Below, in pieces: positions 6,333 to 9,058 of a stretch of 9,058 bases of DNA; position 1 is the stretch's first letter; each line of letters begins with the position of its first letter. The notes under the pieces were generated by a model. The model was not told the origin of the DNA. It searched no databases and was given only the letters and a program-made list of their open reading frames with translations. The stretch lies in assembly GCA_964569015.1 (NCBI GenBank), contig CAZMSN010000063.1, forward strand, positions 1-9,058, in the 5' to 3' direction. Source of the stretch: CAYQEC01 sp964569015. GTDB taxonomy: Bacteria > Actinomycetota > Acidimicrobiia > Spongiisociales > UBA5794. Both the position numbers and the translations under genes were made by a program.

Positions 6333-6361
6333 CCCTATCGTCGCTGTTTTCATTGGGTCAA
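6332..6361 (-). promoter_or_regulatory. Predicted promoter of the lacI-type gene
   Basis: On the minus strand TTGACC (6356-6361) matches the -35 consensus at five of six positions. TAGGGT (6332-6337) has the TANNNT form usual for actinobacterial -10 elements, with an 18-nt spacer. The start point should fall near 6325, inside the putative operator, giving a leader of about 25 nt with a good ribosome site. As no strong promoter was seen downstream, it may drive the whole importer cluster. Confidence 0.6.
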
Positions 6362-6582
6362 ATCGCGGATTGCCGGTTTTGGCGCATTCTTGGGTGGTTG
6401 TCCGGAGTGGGTTTCGCCGCTTTTCTCGTCTGCTCCGGACGGGCCACGGCTGGAGGCTCCCGGGTGACCGGCGCATCGAGCTGCCCCATCGGCATTGGGG
6501 TCCGTCGACGTGATCGTGCGGCGGCGATCCGGAGGCGCCCAGCCGGTCGATGGGCCGAAACTGCCGCCGAGCCGGGCGCGGT
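6362..6582. other. Intergenic stretch between lacI promoter and mmpL hairpin
   Basis: About 220 nt with no credible gene. The open frame across it on the minus strand (to 6350) begins at the end of the exporter gene and has a Gly/Pro/Arg-rich composition typical of non-coding GC-rich DNA. Visible structure: an inverted repeat at 6400-6440, and a weaker one CCCCA...TGGGG at about 6484-6500. Confidence 0.5.
6400..6440. repeat. 8-bp inverted repeat upstream of the lacI promoter
   Basis: GTCCGGAG (6400-6407) and CTCCGGAC (6433-6440) are exact reverse complements separated by 25 nt. The left arm lies 39 nt upstream of the predicted lacI -35. It could be an activator site or a residual terminator structure for the exporter gene. 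Function unknown. Confidence 0.4.
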
Positions 6583-6610
6583 GGAGGGGCACCCCGAGGG
6601 GCGCCCCTCC
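6583..6610 (-). terminator. GC-rich terminator-like hairpin after the MMPL gene
   Basis: GGAGGGGC (6583-6590) pairs with GCCCCTCC (6603-6610). After one A/C mismatch, CCC pairs with GGG around a CGAG loop. It starts 30 nt after the stop codon of the exporter gene. No U-tract follows on the minus strand, as is common for actinobacterial hairpin terminators. It probably separates the exporter transcript from the lacI-importer unit. Confidence 0.65.
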
Positions 6611-6640
6611 CGTTGCGGGCGGAGGAAGTCGGCCGCCCAC

Positions 6641-8896
6641 TCAGACCAGCTCGGGTGTCCTCTCGTCGGCTTCGTCGAGGTCGATGGTCAGGACCGGGTC
6701 GGGCTGGCCTTCGATGTGGATCTGTGGCAGCCACTCCAACCAACGTGGCAAGTACCAGTTGACGTCTCCGAGCAGCTTCATGGCGGACGGGACCAGCACG
6801 GACCGCACCACGGTGGCGTCGAGGATCACCGCCACCGCCAGGCCGAAGCCCATCTGCTGGAACATCACCATATCGCCGGCGGCGAAGCCGCCGAACACGG
6901 CCACCATGATGAGGGCGGCCCCGGTGATGATCGCACCGGTCGAGCCGAGACCGAACGCCACGGAGCCGTCGTTGTCGCCGGTGATGTCGTAGCGCTCCTT
7001 GATCCGGCTCATCAGGAAGATGTGGTAGTCCATCGAGAGGCCGAATAGCACCGTGAACAGGAAGAGCGGAATCCACGTTTCGATGACGTCGGTCTGGCGG
7101 AAGCCGAACAGGTCGGCCCCGATGCCGTGCTGGAACACCGCCACCAGTAGCCCGTAGGCGGCGCCCACCGACAGCAGGTTCATCAGGATCGCCTTGATCG
7201 GGACGACGATCGAGCGGAACAGGATCATCAACACCAGGAAGCTGAGCCCGAGCACGAAAGCGAAGATCACCGGCGTGCGCCGGTTCAGCTCGGCCACGTA
7301 GTCGGCGGTCCATGCCGCCTCCCCGTCGACGAGCACCTCGGTGTCGATCCCGTCGAAGGCCGCCGGAATGGTGTCGGTGCGCAGCGCCTCGACGGCCCGC
7401 CTCGCCTCCATGGTGGAGGGATCCAGCTTGGTGATCGCGTCCACGACGACGATGGCGCCGTCGGGGCTCACGACGGTCTCGACTTCTCCGTAGTCGGCGT
7501 CGGATTCGAGGTCCGCCACCAGGGTGGTGACGGCGGTGGCAACCGCCGGATCGGCGAGGTTGCCGTCGACGACGATCGAGGTGATCACCGAGCCGGTGTC
7601 GAAGTTCTCCACGAGCACGGTCCAGGCGTGGCGGGCGTTGGACTGCTCCGGCAGCGCCTCGATGGAGTTGCTGCCGGTGTGGAGGCTGAGGTAGGGCGTC
7701 GCCAGGGCGAGCAGGAGGCCGCCGGTCACCACCACACTCACGATCGGCCTCGCCGTCACCAGGCGGGTGACCCCGTGCCAGAAGCGGCTGCCGCCTTCGC
7801 GGTAGGTCGTGCCGGAAACGAAGGGGATCTTGGCCTTGTTGACCCGGTCACCGAGCAGGCTCAAGACCGCCGGGAGCAGGGTGAGCGAGGCCGCCACCGC
7901 GGCGAGCACGACGAGCACGGCGCCGATGCCGAGGCTTCGCATCACCGTGTCCGGCGCATACATCAGGCCCAGGAGGGCGATGACGACGGTCATCCCCGAG
8001 AAGAACACGGCCCTGGTCGCCGAGTCGCCGGCATGCTCGATGGCGGCGATGACGGCATGTCCCTTGGCGCGTTCCTCACGGAATCGCTGCACGACGAAGA
8101 GCGAGTAGTCGATGCCGACCGCCAGGCCGATCATTGTGATCATGTTGACCACGAAGAACGACAGATCGAAGGCCTGGCCCACGATCGTGGTCATGCCGAG
8201 CGCCAGGATGATCGAGGCGAGGGCGAGGATCAACGGGATCCCAGCGGCCACGAGCGCCCCGAAGACGAGGGCGAGGATCACCAGCGCGATCGAGACACCC
8301 AGCATCTCGCCGCGGCGCAGGGTGTCGTCGACGAGGTCGCCGACCTCGTTCCAGACCGACCCGTTGCCGATGGTGGTGACCCGAAAAGCCGGGGCGGCGT
8401 CGGCATTCTCGACAACGGTGACGAGCGGAGCGGCGAGGTCGGATGCCTCTCCGTCACCGGCCAGATCGACCGGGATGAGGGCGACGGTGCCGTCCTCCGA
8501 TGTGAGGCCGGGGGCGCCGTCGAGGTAGGACACGGCCGAGACCACCGCGGGTATCTGCCGGAGCTCGGCGACGACGCCTGCCACCATCGACGCGAATTTG
8601 GGTTCGTCGACCGTCGCGCCGTCGCTCTCGACCAGGACGTACTCCGCCTCCTGTGTCTCCGGCGCCTGACCATCGTCGTCGGCCGCCGTCGTCGCCGAGA
8701 AGTGCTCGTCGAAGAGATCCTGAGCTCGCTCCGACTCGGTCTGAACCGTTGAGTCGCTGTCCTCGGTGAGGACGCTGCCGATGCCGGTGGCGAGCACGAC
8801 GGCTCCGGCCAGGGCGACGATCCAGATCGTGATCGTGCGCCAGGGATGACGGGCCGCCGCCCCGGCGAGCCTTCCGGTGAATCCGTGGGTGGACAT
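6641..8896 (-). CDS. MMPL/RND-family membrane transporter
   Basis: Proton-driven exporter of the MMPL branch of the RND superfamily, 751 aa, near the family's usual size. TM1 is at about 21-40, then an external domain (41-200). A bundle of segments (about 200-345) contains GIDYSLFVVQRFREE, with D263-Y264 of the first proton-relay motif. TM7 is at about 385-404, followed by a second external domain (405-541). The second bundle starts near 542 and carries GLSMDYHIFLMSRIKERY with D623-Y624. The C-terminal NWYLPRWLEWLP followed by a short acidic tail is typical of actinobacterial members. The start is ATG at 8896, with AGGAGG 5 nt upstream; an in-frame GTG at 9001 would add an unlike extension. 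Known members export lipids such as trehalose monomycolate; here a lipid or hydrophobic cargo is only a guess. No functional link to the importer is visible. Confidence 0.95.
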   Translation of the reverse strand: MSTHGFTGRLAGAAARHPWRTITIWIVALAGAVVLATGIGSVLTEDSDSTVQTESERAQDLFDEHFSATTAADDDGQAPETQEAEYVLVESDGATVDEPKFASMVAGVVAELRQIPAVVSAVSYLDGAPGLTSEDGTVALIPVDLAGDGEASDLAAPLVTVVENADAAPAFRVTTIGNGSVWNEVGDLVDDTLRRGEMLGVSIALVILALVFGALVAAGIPLILALASIILALGMTTIVGQAFDLSFFVVNMITMIGLAVGIDYSLFVVQRFREERAKGHAVIAAIEHAGDSATRAVFFSGMTVVIALLGLMYAPDTVMRSLGIGAVLVVLAAVAASLTLLPAVLSLLGDRVNKAKIPFVSGTTYREGGSRFWHGVTRLVTARPIVSVVVTGGLLLALATPYLSLHTGSNSIEALPEQSNARHAWTVLVENFDTGSVITSIVVDGNLADPAVATAVTTLVADLESDADYGEVETVVSPDGAIVVVDAITKLDPSTMEARRAVEALRTDTIPAAFDGIDTEVLVDGEAAWTADYVAELNRRTPVIFAFVLGLSFLVLMILFRSIVVPIKAILMNLLSVGAAYGLLVAVFQHGIGADLFGFRQTDVIETWIPLFLFTVLFGLSMDYHIFLMSRIKERYDITGDNDGSVAFGLGSTGAIITGAALIMVAVFGGFAAGDMVMFQQMGFGLAVAVILDATVVRSVLVPSAMKLLGDVNWYLPRWLEWLPQIHIEGQPDPVLTIDLDEADERTPELV

Positions 8897-8901
8897 GACT
8901 T

Positions 8902-8907
8902 CCTCCT
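8902..8907 (-). promoter_or_regulatory. Ribosome binding site of the MMPL gene
   Basis: AGGAGG on the minus strand, 5 nt before ATG at 8896. It decides for this start over the in-frame GTG at 9001, whose extra residues (Pro/Gly/Ala/Glu-rich) do not resemble an MMPL N-terminus. Confidence 0.75.
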
Positions 8908-8998
8908 CGCCTCGCGGCGACGTCGGTGCCGCCGCGGCTTCGCCGTTGATGTCTCCCGGGCATCGTGTGGGGAGGAGGCTGCCGGCACCATGGGGGAT

Positions 8999-9047
8999 CA
9001 CCCTGGATTGACCCCTGCACGATCAGGGTGCCCTCGGGGAGGGGTCA
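8999..9047. repeat. Interleaved inverted repeats upstream of the MMPL gene
   Basis: CACCCTG (8999-9005) is the reverse complement of CAGGGTG (9024-9030). TGACCCCT (9009-9016) is the reverse complement of AGGGGTCA (9040-9047). The two pairs interlock (A, B, A', B'). They could be overlapping operator dyads for a regulator of the exporter gene or competing RNA hairpins. No clear promoter was found in this leader. Confidence 0.45.
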
Positions 9048-9058
9048 GGCCGGGGCGA

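Noticed and set aside
6350..6640. Minus-strand open frame of 96 codons just after the MMPL gene
   Set aside because: It covers both the terminator-like hairpin and the lacI promoter. It is rich in Gly, Pro and Arg, shows no domain or ribosome site, and looks like chance openness in GC-rich DNA.
8897..9001. N-terminal extension of the MMPL protein (GTG at 9001)
   Set aside because: AGGAGG lies 5 nt before ATG 8896, and the protein from there begins like other MMPL proteins. The extension has no such support.
8990..9058. Possible divergent plus-strand gene starting at ATG 8990 and open to the window end
   Set aside because: Only 23 codons are visible and the composition is Gly/Pro/Arg-rich. 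The AGGAGG is 11 nt away, and the frame runs through the inverted repeats. It cannot be supported without sequence to the right.
1..9058. Mobile element, CRISPR array, tRNA/rRNA or toxin-antitoxin genes
   Set aside because: No transposase, terminal repeats, regularly spaced repeat-spacer units, RNA-gene signatures or small gene pairs were found. Gene order and composition look like a normal chromosomal locus.

Overview
The window is high-GC bacterial DNA. Every gene that can be supported lies on the minus strand, so transcription runs from right to left. The likely source is an actinomycetote. The evidence is an MMPL-family exporter with a typical actinobacterial C-terminus, GTG and TTG starts, terminator-like hairpins without U-tracts, and a lipoprotein with a Thr/Ala/Glu-rich linker directly after the lipobox Cys. 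That linker style is common in Acidimicrobiia and relatives; this placement is inference from style, not a phylogenetic result.

Layout from right to left (the direction of transcription): a 162-nt leader with interleaved inverted repeats (8897-9058); an MMPL/RND-type exporter (6641-8896) followed by a GC-rich hairpin; a 340-nt intergenic region holding the promoter and a probable operator of a LacI-family repressor; the lacI-type gene (5290-6300); a 91-nt gap with a strong hairpin; a lipoprotein substrate-binding protein of the SBP_bac_5 (Opp/Dpp) type (3390-5198); a 170-nt intercistronic region with short repeats and a perfect 17-bp hairpin; permease B (2227-3219); permease C (1361-2230); ATPase D (395-1357); and ATPase F, cut by the left edge (1-402). 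The last four genes are tightly coupled (4-nt overlap, 3-nt gap, 8-nt overlap).

Together these make one complete ABC importer of oligopeptide-transporter architecture, with its own LacI-type regulator as the first gene. Peptide operons rarely carry LacI regulators. The binding protein is also very rich in Trp (about 24 in the secreted part), and ATPase D has a PQ-x-AM-x-AMNP Q-loop instead of the usual FQDP form. I therefore infer import of an oligosaccharide (cello-, xylo-, manno- or laminari-oligosaccharide class) rather than a peptide. A default 'dipeptide transporter' label would probably mislead. The hairpin after the binding-protein gene would allow the binding protein to be made in excess over the membrane parts, as in other binding-protein-dependent importers. 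The MMPL gene appears to be a separate transcription unit.

I found no mobile element, CRISPR array, RNA gene or clearly new protein system. The points of interest are regulatory: a LacI operator overlapping the lacI promoter, intercistronic hairpins, a leader motif shared by two genes, clustered TTGGT repeats, and an unusual residue in the Walker B/D-loop of one ATPase.
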